The notes under the pieces were generated by a model, which saw only the letters and a program-made list of their open reading frames with translations, was not told where the DNA came from and did not search any database. Shown piece by piece: positions 18,259 through 26,903 of a DNA stretch of 64,000 nucleotides (position 1 is the first letter of the stretch; every line of letters begins with the position of its first letter). Made by a program: the position numbers and the translations under genes. The stretch lies in contig NZ_JAERLY010000002.1 of the NCBI RefSeq assembly GCF_018256155.1, forward strand, positions 186,001 to 250,000, written 5' to 3'. Source of the DNA: Gluconobacter sp. Dm-62 (lineage in GTDB: Bacteria; Pseudomonadota; Alphaproteobacteria; Acetobacterales; Acetobacteraceae).

Positions 18259-19791
18259 GGAAGCTTCGGGGCGCATTTTCGAATGACGTCGCCCGTAGAA
18301 GACGTAAGTTGCAATGCCCAGTGTCAGATAGGTCACCAGAAGGATCAGTGGGACCGGATTGCCGCTGCTGACGGCATGGATCATATCTGAGACCAGTGGG
18401 ATGGTCATGACCAGGCAGAATAAAATCCCGAGCCCAGGGGTCGTCCCGATCCAGATCCCCCGGATGCGGATGCCCCCGAGAGGCACACTGAAGGGACGTA
18501 CGATGTCAGGTCGCGTATTGCGCTGCCAGATGACCGTAAAGCAGACGATCCCGAACGCCGCGGCCGTACCGATAGAGACAAGGTCACTGATGATGTCGAT
18601 CGGCAGCGTGGCGGTAATAAGGGCGACCACAAAGCCCAGAACGATCGTACCAATCCAGGGAGTGCGGAATTTCGGATGAATGACGCAGAAGATCTGCGGG
18701 ATTAGCCCGTCGCGGCTAATGGTCAGCAGGACGCGGGACTGTGCGTACATCAGGCCCATCAGAACCGAGCATAGCCCGATTGTCGCACCGATATTGACCA
18801 GCAGGGAGAGCCAGGGCGTGTGCATGATCTTCACGGCAATGGCGAGCGGGTCAGGAACATCCAGCTCACGATAGGGCACGATCCCGAGCAGGACGGTAGC
18901 GACAATCATGTAAACGATGGTGCAGATCAGCAGGCTGCCAATGATGCCGATCGGGACGTCGCGGGTGGGGTTGCGGGCCTCGGCCGAGGCTGTGGAGACG
19001 GCCTCGAACCCGACATAGGCGAAGAAAATGACCGACGCCGCGCGGAAAATACCGCGCACGCCGTAATGGAAGCCACCTTCGCTCGCGGGGATGAACGGAT
19101 GCCAGTTCGCAGGATTGACTGCCCCGATGCCCAGCGCCACGAATACAAACAGAACCCCGACCTTGAGCGCCACAATCATGGTGTTGATGCGCGCAGATTC
19201 TTCAACACCCCGGACTAGCAGTGCAGTTACGAGAAGTGTTGCTGCAAAACCAATCAGGTCGAATCTCCAGCCGGCACTGATCTGCGCCCCGGCCGTACCT
19301 GCCACGGGCTGGAGTGTGGCATGCGTCAGTGCCGCGGGCATGTGAAATCCCGTCACGCCCAGAAGGGAGCTGGCATAGCCTGAGAGGCCTGCCGCGACGG
19401 CTGAGCAGGAGATCCCGTATTCCAGCAGCAGGAGCCAGCCCACCATCCAGGCCACTCGCTCGCCCATTGAAATATAGGCGTAGGAGTAGGCCGAGCCCGA
19501 CACGGGAAGGGTCGAAGACAGTTCGCCGTACGAAAATGCCGTGAACAGGCAGGCGAGGGCAGCGATCACGAAGGAAATCAGAACGGAAGGGCCCGCATAT
19601 TCGGCGGCGGCCGTTCCGGTCATGACATAGATGCCAGCGCCAATCGTGGAACCGACGCCCAGGATAACCAGTTGCGTGGCCGTCAGGCTTCGCTTGAGCC
19701 CGTTCGTATCGTTTTCAAACAGGACCTGTTCAAGGGTCTTGCGACGACTGGGGCCCGAAGTGTCCGGAGAAGATTGTATCGAAGCTGGCAT
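18250..19791 (-). CDS. APC family amino acid permease (cationic amino acid transporter type)
   Basis: A 513-residue membrane protein with about twelve hydrophobic segments. The APC signature VILGVGSTIGAGIYVMTGTAAAEYAGPSVLISF follows a short cytosolic N-terminus, and IFFAYVGFEAVSTASAEARNP lies in the helix 6 region, typical of YfnA/CAT-like carriers. It probably imports amino acids in symport with H+; the substrate is not predictable. An in-frame ATG at 19875 would overlap uppP; the start at 19791 avoids that. Confidence 0.88.
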   Translation of the reverse strand: MPASIQSSPDTSGPSRRKTLEQVLFENDTNGLKRSLTATQLVILGVGSTIGAGIYVMTGTAAAEYAGPSVLISFVIAALACLFTAFSYGELSSTLPVSGSAYSYAYISMGERVAWMVGWLLLLEYGISCSAVAAGLSGYASSLLGVTGFHMPAALTHATLQPVAGTAGAQISAGWRFDLIGFAATLLVTALLVRGVEESARINTMIVALKVGVLFVFVALGIGAVNPANWHPFIPASEGGFHYGVRGIFRAASVIFFAYVGFEAVSTASAEARNPTRDVPIGIIGSLLICTIVYMIVATVLLGIVPYRELDVPDPLAIAVKIMHTPWLSLLVNIGATIGLCSVLMGLMYAQSRVLLTISRDGLIPQIFCVIHPKFRTPWIGTIVLGFVVALITATLPIDIISDLVSIGTAAAFGIVCFTVIWQRNTRPDIVRPFSVPLGGIRIRGIWIGTTPGLGILFCLVMTIPLVSDMIHAVSSGNPVPLILLVTYLTLGIATYVFYGRRHSKMRPEASSV

Positions 19792-19829
19792 GATCCGCAA
19801 TGTGCCGCGAAAAACGGCGGCTGGAAAGG

Positions 19830-20672
19830 TCAGAGAAGAATGACGGCACCGGCAAAAAATCCGGCTACGATGCAATAGAGCCCGAAAGGCGTCAGGGCCC
19901 AGCCATCATGGTTGCGGAAGAAACGCAGCATGAGCAGCGAGCAGACCAGTGCAGTCAGTCCGGCCACAACGGCGCCAGCAACACATTGCACCATGACATC
20001 ATGAGAAATCACTATGTGACGCATCTGCCAGGCTTCCCGGACGGTTGCTGCCAGAACGATCGGCTGGGCCATCAGAAGCGAAAAGCGTGCTGCCGTTTCA
20101 TGGTCCAGTCCCCGCAGAAGACCGCCATTCATGGTTGCGCCCGACCGTGACAGACCCGGTAGCAGGGCAAGACACTGCCAGATGCCGATAATCACGGCAT
20201 CCTTTGGAGCGAGCGTTGCGATGGGTTTGTGGTCGCGGTGGCCCTTCTGGCGACGGAGCCATTCGGTCGCCATGAGCAGGAAGCCGTTGAGGATCAGGAA
20301 GCCTGCAACTGCGAGAGGGGAGCCAAAGACGTTGCGCAGTCGATGCTCCAGAAGCCATCCCACCAATACGGCAGGGATGGTGGCGAGAACCAGCAGTGCG
20401 AAGATCCGAATCGCTTCCATCTGACGGTATTTGCCGTAGCGGCCGATGATCCCGCCGAGGATTGCCATCCAGTCCCGCCAGAACACGCCGGCCAGCGCGA
20501 CCAGCGTCCCCACGTGCAGCATGGTCAGGAATGGCAGAAACATCGGAGCGTGTTCATCCAGATCCCAGTGCAGAAGCGCGGGGAGGAGAACGGCATGACC
20601 AAGGCTGCTGACCGGAAAGGGTTCGGTAATTCCTTGGACGACGGCGAGAATAAGGGCCTGAAGAAGCGTCAT
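19830..20672 (-). CDS. uppP: Undecaprenyl-diphosphatase
   Basis: Dephosphorylates undecaprenyl diphosphate to recycle the lipid carrier for peptidoglycan. It has 280 residues with about eight membrane helices. Conserved motifs are QGITEPFPVSSLGH (residues 14-27) and LPGLSRSGATMNGG (about residues 173-186), containing the catalytic Glu, Ser and Arg. Family members usually have an FLPISSSGH-type stretch, so motif 1 is slightly divergent but keeps the key residues. Confidence 0.93.
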   Translation of the reverse strand: MTLLQALILAVVQGITEPFPVSSLGHAVLLPALLHWDLDEHAPMFLPFLTMLHVGTLVALAGVFWRDWMAILGGIIGRYGKYRQMEAIRIFALLVLATIPAVLVGWLLEHRLRNVFGSPLAVAGFLILNGFLLMATEWLRRQKGHRDHKPIATLAPKDAVIIGIWQCLALLPGLSRSGATMNGGLLRGLDHETAARFSLLMAQPIVLAATVREAWQMRHIVISHDVMVQCVAGAVVAGLTALVCSLLMLRFFRNHDGWALTPFGLYCIVAGFFAGAVILL

Positions 20673-20843
20673 GGAGCCTGTTTCGGGTGGAAGCCTTCGT
20701 CACAAAGGCGGAAAAACAGATCACTTGCCTGATGGTGGCAGAGGACGCAACCTTGCGCGTACTCTTGGTCTTCACCTTGACCGGGCGGTCATGGGAAGAC
20801 TAACTCCCGTTCTGTTCAAGATTTTCCGGAAGGCGAGGCTGGC

Positions 20844-21308
20844 ATGCAGTCAACATTGAGCGGCCGCGGGGGCGCCATCCTGGCCAGTGGTCTTGTTCTG
20901 GCAATTGCCGGAACATTCCTCGTTTATGGCAACGCATTGCGCAAGGGGCCTGATTTCCAGGGCGCCCTGCTGCATGCGGCTTTTAATTCCGCGAATGGCC
21001 TCCACGCAGGTGCGAATGTCGATCTCGCCGGTGTTCCGGTGGGACGTGTCGTATCCATCACGCTCGATCCGCGGACACAGATGGCGGATGTGGCCTTTAC
21101 GCTGGACCAGCGTTTACATCTTCCCGTGGATACGGCTGTGGGCATCGGTGCCCCAACCATGACGGCGGATAATGCGCTGCAGATCCAGCCGGGCCACTCC
21201 CGTGAGACTTTGTCCAACGAGGGCAAGATCACCGATACACAGGATCAACTCTCTCTGGAGCAGCAGGTCAGCAATTATATCTTTGGGGGTGGTAAGCTGG
21301 GTCAGTAA
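20844..21308 (+). CDS. mlaD: MlaD/MCE domain lipid-binding protein
   Basis: A 154-residue protein with an N-terminal membrane anchor (about residues 11-28) and one MCE domain: FNSANGLHAGANVDLAGVPVGRVVSITLDPRTQMADVAFTL. In E. coli MlaD forms the periplasmic hexamer of the MlaFEDB lipid transporter. No mlaE, mlaF, mlaC or mlaB is adjacent, as is common in alphaproteobacteria where mlaD sits apart. Its stop is 21 bases from the converging ATP-grasp gene. Confidence 0.88.
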   Translation: MQSTLSGRGGAILASGLVLAIAGTFLVYGNALRKGPDFQGALLHAAFNSANGLHAGANVDLAGVPVGRVVSITLDPRTQMADVAFTLDQRLHLPVDTAVGIGAPTMTADNALQIQPGHSRETLSNEGKITDTQDQLSLEQQVSNYIFGGGKLGQ

Positions 21309-21329
21309 GACCCTGTTGCCGCACCGCGG

Positions 21330-22394
21330 TCAGTCGTTCAGCGGATAGGACGCCAGCAGCCGACGCTGCTTACGCCAGGAATGCAACATCGAGAACGCGC
21401 CAGACGTCTTCCAGCCGCGTGCCCTGTTGGCCGCACCGATCAGGAAGGTCTGGCGGTAATGGGAAAACTGGGCGCGATAGGCTTCCCAGAGTGTCGTCCG
21501 GCGGTCCCAGATATGGGTGGCTTCGGAACCGACGCCATTGATCTCGATGATCCGGAAGTTCTCACCACGGCGCAGATCCTCGATTGAGGCTGCCTTGACG
21601 TCCACCCGACCGAAATAAAAGTCCGGGATGTCTTTCATGATGGCGTCCAGACGGTCCGTCAGGGCGTCCGTAGTGTCGGCCCGGCCATCGCGGAAGACGG
21701 AACCCTTGCAGTGGTTCCCGGCGAAGACCAGCGACATCTCCTCGCCTTTGGCGAGAACATTTTTTTCCCGCCCTGCCAGACGCGGCAGATAAATCTGCGG
21801 AACGAGGCCCATGCGGGGATCACGGAGGATCAGCTCTTCAATCGTGGAGACACCATCGCCCGTCAGGACTGGCGCTTCCTTGTAGGTGATCGAGGTGATG
21901 CGGCCATGCGGCTCGTCCGGATGGCGGATGTAGAACAGCCCTGCTTCGACCGGATAGGTAATGAGTTCCTGAACCAGCATGTCCACGTTGTCAGGAAACT
22001 GCGGCAGGACCGTTTCGAGCTGTTCGCGGGACTGGACGAGTTTTACGCCCGTGCCGTTGCAGCCGATATCGGGCTTGATAACGACGGGAAAAGAAAGGCC
22101 TTTGCGCTCCATGGCATCCAGCGCACGGCGGTCCGAACCCTTGCCGCTACGGAAAACGACATAGGGCGCGATATAGGACTGTGCCGTGGAGCCGCCCATG
22201 TCGAGGATCGAAGACTTGCTCTCGCCACACAGGCCGCCGGTTTCGATGCGCGGATTGGCGGCGGTTGAGATGCTGAGATCGCGATATTTGATCCCCATGG
22301 CGATCCAGTAAAGGACGATGGGGGTGTAGAAGATGGACCCGGGCCAGAATTCGAAAAGGGAGAGCGGGTTCTGGTCGGCTTCTGAATTGGACAT
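21330..22394 (-). CDS. ATP-grasp domain protein of unknown substrate
   Basis: A 354-residue protein starting at MSNSEADQNPLS. The N-terminal part (LFEFWPGSIFYTPIVLYWIAMGIKYRDLSISTAANPRIETGGLCGESK) is hydrophobic and probably membrane-associated. An ATP-grasp region follows: FPVVIKPDIGCNGTGVKLV (phosphate/lysine strand, about residues 103-121), MLVQELI, and the Mg-binding end FRIIEINGVGSEATHIWD (about residues 297-314). It should ligate a carboxylate to an amine or thiol through an acyl-phosphate. It starts six bases downstream of the DedA-family stop, so the pair is an operon. Confidence 0.78.
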   Translation of the reverse strand: MSNSEADQNPLSLFEFWPGSIFYTPIVLYWIAMGIKYRDLSISTAANPRIETGGLCGESKSSILDMGGSTAQSYIAPYVVFRSGKGSDRRALDAMERKGLSFPVVIKPDIGCNGTGVKLVQSREQLETVLPQFPDNVDMLVQELITYPVEAGLFYIRHPDEPHGRITSITYKEAPVLTGDGVSTIEELILRDPRMGLVPQIYLPRLAGREKNVLAKGEEMSLVFAGNHCKGSVFRDGRADTTDALTDRLDAIMKDIPDFYFGRVDVKAASIEDLRRGENFRIIEINGVGSEATHIWDRRTTLWEAYRAQFSHYRQTFLIGAANRARGWKTSGAFSMLHSWRKQRRLLASYPLND

Positions 22395-22399
22395 TGCTG

Positions 22400-22945
22400 T
22401 TACTGGCTCACGGTCTGGAGACGGGCGATCAGGCGCCCGACGACGACGATACACAGGACAAACCCCGCCAGTCCGGCCCAGCGCCAGCCGCCCTGATGGG
22501 CGAGCAGCCAGCCGCCGACTCTCATGGCGAGCAGGAAAAGACACGTCGTCCACACCAGCGTAGCCAGAACTGCGGTCAGGGCAAAGCGCAGGAACGGCGC
22601 ACGGAAAAAACCGCATGCTGTGTAGAGCGGAAGGCGGGCGCCGGGCACGAACCGGGAGATGGCGACGATGCGGATGACATTGGCACTGAACCAGTCCTGC
22701 GTCCGTTCGCGCTTGGGGAGGGTCAGGAAGCGCCTGAGATAGGGCCATCGCGCGCCGGCAGCCCCAAGGCCATAAAGGCCGAGGTCACCGACCGCGACGC
22801 CGACATAGAGCGCCCCCAGAGCCAGCGGAATACTGATGGCGTCTGCACGGGCTGCGACGGCGGAGAGCACCGTTGCCACGTCTTCAAGGATGAAGGTGCC
22901 CACAATGATGGTGGCTGCCTTCAGCCAGACTGGCTGGGAGGCCAT
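22400..22945 (-). CDS. DedA family membrane protein
   Basis: About 181 residues with several membrane helices. It carries DedA/VTT features: the ILEDVATVLSA opening and the GDLGLYGLGAAGARWPYLRR and ISRFVPGARLPLYTACG motifs, the latter holding the conserved FRPGxR-like arginine. DedA proteins include the undecaprenyl phosphate and phosphatidylethanolamine flippases. The start is uncertain: ATG at 22945 gives the shortest form, GTG at 22966 or earlier is possible, and no clear ribosome site decides it. Confidence 0.82.
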   Translation of the reverse strand: MASQPVWLKAATIIVGTFILEDVATVLSAVAARADAISIPLALGALYVGVAVGDLGLYGLGAAGARWPYLRRFLTLPKRERTQDWFSANVIRIVAISRFVPGARLPLYTACGFFRAPFLRFALTAVLATLVWTTCLFLLAMRVGGWLLAHQGGWRWAGLAGFVLCIVVVGRLIARLQTVSQ

Positions 22946-23149
22946 GGCGGGGCCGATGGCGATCACGAGTGGGGAGGTTCCATGAACATTCAGGCGCCGG
23001 TTTCGCACGCCAGCGCGCCAACGACAATCTTGCCCTGCCATATTTCGGTGCGAATGCACTGCCAGACTACCGCCGAGGCTGGCGGTCCGTGCTGTGGATT
23101 GCTAGCGTATGCCCTATCATTTTTCCCCGTAAAGGGACTGGTCCTGACC

Positions 23150-24145
23150 GTGCTTCAAAGACGCCATCTGCTTGCTACCCTGACCTCCGTCGCCGGTTCG
23201 GCTGCAATGGGGCTCTCGTCTGCCCGTGCGCAGGCTCCCGCGCAGAGTTATGGCGCTTTTCTCGACAGTGTCCGCACCCAGGCTCTGGCGCAGGGTCTTT
23301 CGCCGTCGATCATCTCGCAGGCACTCGCCCTGACCCGCACGCCCAATGCGTCCGTCCTCAAGCTGGACCGGCACCAGCCGGAGTTTACCCTGACCTGGGC
23401 GCAGTACCGCGACCGCGTCCTACCGGAGTCGCGGTTTGCGAAGGGACGCAGCGTCTATGCGGCGCAGCAGCCCGTCATGTCTCCCGTCAGTGCGCGTTTC
23501 GGATGCGATGACCGCGCCGTCATGGGGATCTGGGGGCTCGAATCGGGTTTTGGTGCGCATGACGGGACATATTCCGTGATCGATGCGCTCGCGACGCTGG
23601 CCTATGACGGACGACGCTCGGCATTTTTTCGCAACGAACTCATGAAGGCGCTCCAGATCCTCAATGACGGCGATATCTCCCCCGCAGCCATGCTCGGCAG
23701 CTATGCGGGCGCCATGGGGCAGGCACAGTTCATGCCCAGCGCCTATCTGCGCTATGCGGCTGATGGAGACGGGGACGGCAAGCGTAATATCTGGACGTCG
23801 GAAGCGGATGTGTTCGCGTCCATCGCCAATTATCTCGGTAAATCCGGCTGGCAGGTCAACGAGCCTTGGGGGCAGGAAGTCACACTCGCCAAAGTGCTCG
23901 ACAAGGCCGAGATCGGTCGCACCCGTCAGCGGACGCTGGGCGAATGGATGGCGCTGGGCGTGCGTCGCGCGGATGGAGGGGCGTTTTCGCGCCGGGACGT
24001 GAAGGGGGCTGTCGTGCAGCCTGATGGTCCGGGGACACAGGCCTTCATGGTCTATCGGAACTTCAACGTGATCCGCCGCTACAACCCGTCGGATTACTAT
24101 GCGCTGGGCGTCGGGCTTCTGGGGACGGGCATTGTCTCTGCGTAG
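23150..24145 (+). CDS. mltB: Lytic murein transglycosylase B family protein
   Basis: About 331 residues from GTG 23150, chosen because it gives a signal peptide (residues 1-29, cleavage after ARAQA); the same frame is open for 250 codons upstream without resemblance to a protein. The catalytic Glu lies in VMGIWGLESGFGAHDG (about residue 132), followed by AMLGSYAGAMGQAQFMPSAY and YLGKSGWQ. It cleaves glycan strands of peptidoglycan to 1,6-anhydroMurNAc ends in the periplasm. It is the first gene of the mltB-rlpA-dacC envelope run. Confidence 0.93.
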   Translation: MLQRRHLLATLTSVAGSAAMGLSSARAQAPAQSYGAFLDSVRTQALAQGLSPSIISQALALTRTPNASVLKLDRHQPEFTLTWAQYRDRVLPESRFAKGRSVYAAQQPVMSPVSARFGCDDRAVMGIWGLESGFGAHDGTYSVIDALATLAYDGRRSAFFRNELMKALQILNDGDISPAAMLGSYAGAMGQAQFMPSAYLRYAADGDGDGKRNIWTSEADVFASIANYLGKSGWQVNEPWGQEVTLAKVLDKAEIGRTRQRTLGEWMALGVRRADGGAFSRRDVKGAVVQPDGPGTQAFMVYRNFNVIRRYNPSDYYALGVGLLGTGIVSA

Positions 24146-24983
24146 TTACGGGGCCGCTCTGGCCCTTCTGCCGCTTCTGGGGGCCTGCCATCGCGATGAA
24201 CAACCCGCGCCGGTCGCCCATCCGCATTATGAACTCGGAGATGCGTGGCAGGGCACGCATGGATGGTTCTATCCCAACGAGCAGTTCGATTATCGCACGA
24301 CCGGTCTGGCAACGCGCCAGCAGGCGCCCGCTTCGGGTCTGAGCGCTGACGGAGAAGCCTGGTCTGCGGCAGGTATGACAGGCGCACACCAGACGCTCCA
24401 GCTTCCGGCGATCGTCAGTGTGCGCAATCTGCTGAACGGGCGCATTGTCCGCATCCGCCTGACGGATCGTGGACCGGCTGATCCGGGACGCATCATAGCA
24501 CTTTCCCCGAAGGCCGCGGATCTGCTGGGTATGACGGTGGATACGCCTGTCGAGGTCACGGAAGACGAAGCCGCCAGCCGCGCGCTTGCGGAAGGATTGG
24601 TTAAGGCTCCCGTGCAGAACATTTCCGCAGCCCCCGTGGGGGAAGTGCGTGAGACCTCGCTGAGTGATGGCTCTTCGCGGGTCTATGGCAACGACTCGTC
24701 GGCGGCGACGGCATCCGTATCGGCCGGGCCGTTGCCCGTAACATGGATGCAGGGCAGTCCGGGGCCATCGGGGCTGTATGTCGTGATGGGAATATTTTCC
24801 GGCCATGCGGCGGCGGCAGGTGTTGCCATGCGCTGTGGAGGGACGGTTCTGCATGCCTCCGAAGGTGCGGGACTTGAGTGGCGCGTTCTTGGTGGACCCT
24901 ATTCCGACATCGCACAGGCGGATGCGGCACTGGACCACACCCGCCTGTGCGGGGTAGAGGGCGCGCGGATCATTGTGGAATGA
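24132..24983 (+). CDS. rlpA: RlpA family lytic transglycosylase lipoprotein
   Basis: About 283 residues from TTG 24132; an ATG at 24099 is an alternative with a longer N-terminus. The lipobox LLGAC follows a short hydrophobic signal. The double-psi barrel domain has GEAWSAAGMTGAHQTLQLP and VRIRLTDRGPADPGRIIALS, with the presumed catalytic Glu and Asp. A C-terminal SPOR-like domain (GLYVVMGIFSGHAAAAGVAM to the end) would bind denuded septal glycan. It overlaps the 3' end of mltB and its stop overlaps the dacC start (ATGA). Confidence 0.87.
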   Translation: MSLRSYGAALALLPLLGACHRDEQPAPVAHPHYELGDAWQGTHGWFYPNEQFDYRTTGLATRQQAPASGLSADGEAWSAAGMTGAHQTLQLPAIVSVRNLLNGRIVRIRLTDRGPADPGRIIALSPKAADLLGMTVDTPVEVTEDEAASRALAEGLVKAPVQNISAAPVGEVRETSLSDGSSRVYGNDSSAATASVSAGPLPVTWMQGSPGPSGLYVVMGIFSGHAAAAGVAMRCGGTVLHASEGAGLEWRVLGGPYSDIAQADAALDHTRLCGVEGARIIVE

Positions 24984-26254
24984 CGGCCCGTTGTCTGAAG
25001 GCCGTGGAACTGGGGACGAACGTGCGGACTAGACGCTCTCTTTTCGGTGGGGTGGCAGGCATTGCGGCCTGTGCTTCTTTTGCGAGACCCCTGAAGGCGT
25101 TTGCGCGCCCGCACCACCATGCGGCCCATGCCGCGAAAGCTGCTGCGGCTCCTGCGGCAGACGCTCCGGTTGGAACACCTGCGAACACGCCCATCGGTCC
25201 GTTCGATACCGTGGCGCGCTGGGCCTACGTCGTGGATTACGACACGGGCGCGGTTCTGCTCGACAAGGCGTCTGATGAGCGCATGGCCCCGTCTTCGCTC
25301 ACGAAGATGATGACGGCCTATATCGTGTTCGGAATGCTGGCCACGGGTCGTATCCGTCTGGAACAGAGCCTGCCGGTCAGCGAAAAAGCCTGGCGCACCC
25401 AAGGTTCCAAGATGTTCGTGCCGCTTGGCCAGAGCGTTCTGGTGTCTGACCTGGTCCAGGGCATGCTGATCCAGTCCGGCAATGACGCCTGCATCGTTCT
25501 GGCAGAGGGTATTGCAGGTTCCGAAGAACGCTTCGTTGCCATGATGAACGAGGAAGCGCCGAAGCTCGGCGTGATGAACTCCCATTTCGTCAACGTGACG
25601 GGCCTTCCGGCAGACGGCCACTTCATGACGGCGCGCGATGTCGCAACCGTGGCCTCGCATCTGATCCGCGATTTCCCTCAGTATTACCATTATTTCGGTG
25701 AGCTTGAGTTCACGTATAACCGGATCCGTCAGGGCAACCGGAACGTGCTGGTGGACAAGGGCCTGGCTGACGGTCTGAAGACTGGTCATACCGATGCGGG
25801 CGGCTTCGGTCTGTGTGCCAGTTCCAAGCGCAATGGCAACCGCGTCATCGTCGTCATCAATGGCACCTCTTCAAGCAACGAACGCGCTCATGAGGGCGAG
25901 CGTCTGATGTCTTGGGCATTTGCGAATTTCGAGAACGCCACGCTGTTCCGTCGCGGACAGGTTGTGGATTCTGCACCGGTCTGGATGGGTGAGCATCGTC
26001 AGGTGTCGCTGGTGGCGGGTGCTGACATCGTTATGACGCTGCCGGTCGGCTGGCAGCAGCGGTCGCATATCGCGGTGGATTATGCCTCGCCTGTGATCGC
26101 GCCGGTGACGAAGGGTCAGGTCTGTGGGGCGTTGGTGATTTCCGCGCCGAACATGGCCGATATTCGCGTGCCGCTTGAAGCTGGCGAATCGGTTGCAAAA
26201 CTCGGACTGGTCGCCCGCGCCATGACGCGTCTGGGCCACGGCCCTGCGCAGTAA
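24980..26254 (+). CDS. dacC: D-alanyl-D-alanine carboxypeptidase (penicillin-binding protein)
   Basis: A 424-residue serine peptidase S11 that trims the terminal D-Ala of pentapeptides. The N-terminus carries a Tat-like signal (RTRRSLFGG, residues 16-24). Active-site motifs are SSLTKMM (SxxK), QSGNDAC (SxN) and LKTGHTD (KTG), and a C-terminal beta domain (VAGADIVMTLPVGWQQ) is present. The start overlaps the rlpA stop. The Ala/His-rich segment before the catalytic domain is probably a flexible linker. Confidence 0.93.
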   Translation: MTARCLKAVELGTNVRTRRSLFGGVAGIAACASFARPLKAFARPHHHAAHAAKAAAAPAADAPVGTPANTPIGPFDTVARWAYVVDYDTGAVLLDKASDERMAPSSLTKMMTAYIVFGMLATGRIRLEQSLPVSEKAWRTQGSKMFVPLGQSVLVSDLVQGMLIQSGNDACIVLAEGIAGSEERFVAMMNEEAPKLGVMNSHFVNVTGLPADGHFMTARDVATVASHLIRDFPQYYHYFGELEFTYNRIRQGNRNVLVDKGLADGLKTGHTDAGGFGLCASSKRNGNRVIVVINGTSSSNERAHEGERLMSWAFANFENATLFRRGQVVDSAPVWMGEHRQVSLVAGADIVMTLPVGWQQRSHIAVDYASPVIAPVTKGQVCGALVISAPNMADIRVPLEAGESVAKLGLVARAMTRLGHGPAQ

Positions 26255-26258
26255 GGGC

Positions 26259-26903
26259 ATGGCTGGAAAAGGACTGTTCATCACACTTGAAGGCGGTGAG
26301 GGTGCTGGGAAATCCACTCAGGCCCGCCTTCTTGCCGAAGCCCTGCGCGCGGAAGGGCACGATGTCCTTCTGACACGGGAGCCCGGTGGGACGCCGGGCG
26401 CTGAAGAAATCCGCAACCTGCTGCTGTTCGGAAAGGTCGATCTGTCCTGGCGGGCGGAAATCCTGATGCACATGGCCGCACGATCGGACCATCTCGACAA
26501 CGCCATTCTTCCCGCACTTTTTCGTGGCGAAATCGTGGTGTGCGACCGGTTCCATGATTCGACGCTGGCGTATCAGGGTCATGGCGTCGGGCAGGGCGCG
26601 GCAGAGGTTCTGAAGTTCCTGAACGGTGCGCGGCGTCTCGTGAATCGCGAACCCGATCTGACGCTCATGCTGGAGCTTCCGCGAACGCAGGCGCTGGAGC
26701 GTCTCAATGCACGCGGCGGTCAGACCGACCGTTACGAGGGTCAGGCGGAAGCGTTTCACGAGCGTGTTCTGGCGGGGTTCGAGGCGATTGCCTCGGCTGA
26801 TCCGGCGCGGGTGAAGCGGGTGGATGCCGCCCAGACGCCCGAAGCCGTCAGTGCGGCGCTCCTGCGGGCGGTGCATGACCGTCTTACGGTTCAGGGCGTG
26901 TGA
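26259..26903 (+). CDS. tmk: Thymidylate kinase
   Basis: Phosphorylates dTMP to dTDP. It has 214 residues: the P-loop is LEGGEGAGKSTQARLLAEAL (residues 8-27), the DR(Y/F)xxS motif is DRFHDSTLAYQGHG (about residue 92), and the lid region holds GGQTDRYEGQ. It starts five bases after dacC and overlaps holB by four bases (GTGA). Confidence 0.97.
   Translation: MAGKGLFITLEGGEGAGKSTQARLLAEALRAEGHDVLLTREPGGTPGAEEIRNLLLFGKVDLSWRAEILMHMAARSDHLDNAILPALFRGEIVVCDRFHDSTLAYQGHGVGQGAAEVLKFLNGARRLVNREPDLTLMLELPRTQALERLNARGGQTDRYEGQAEAFHERVLAGFEAIASADPARVKRVDAAQTPEAVSAALLRAVHDRLTVQGV

Noticed and set aside
22394-24145. A 583-codon plus-strand frame reading into mltB
   Set aside because: The first 250 codons are antisense to the DedA gene and highly charged; the true product starts with a signal peptide at the GTG at 23150.
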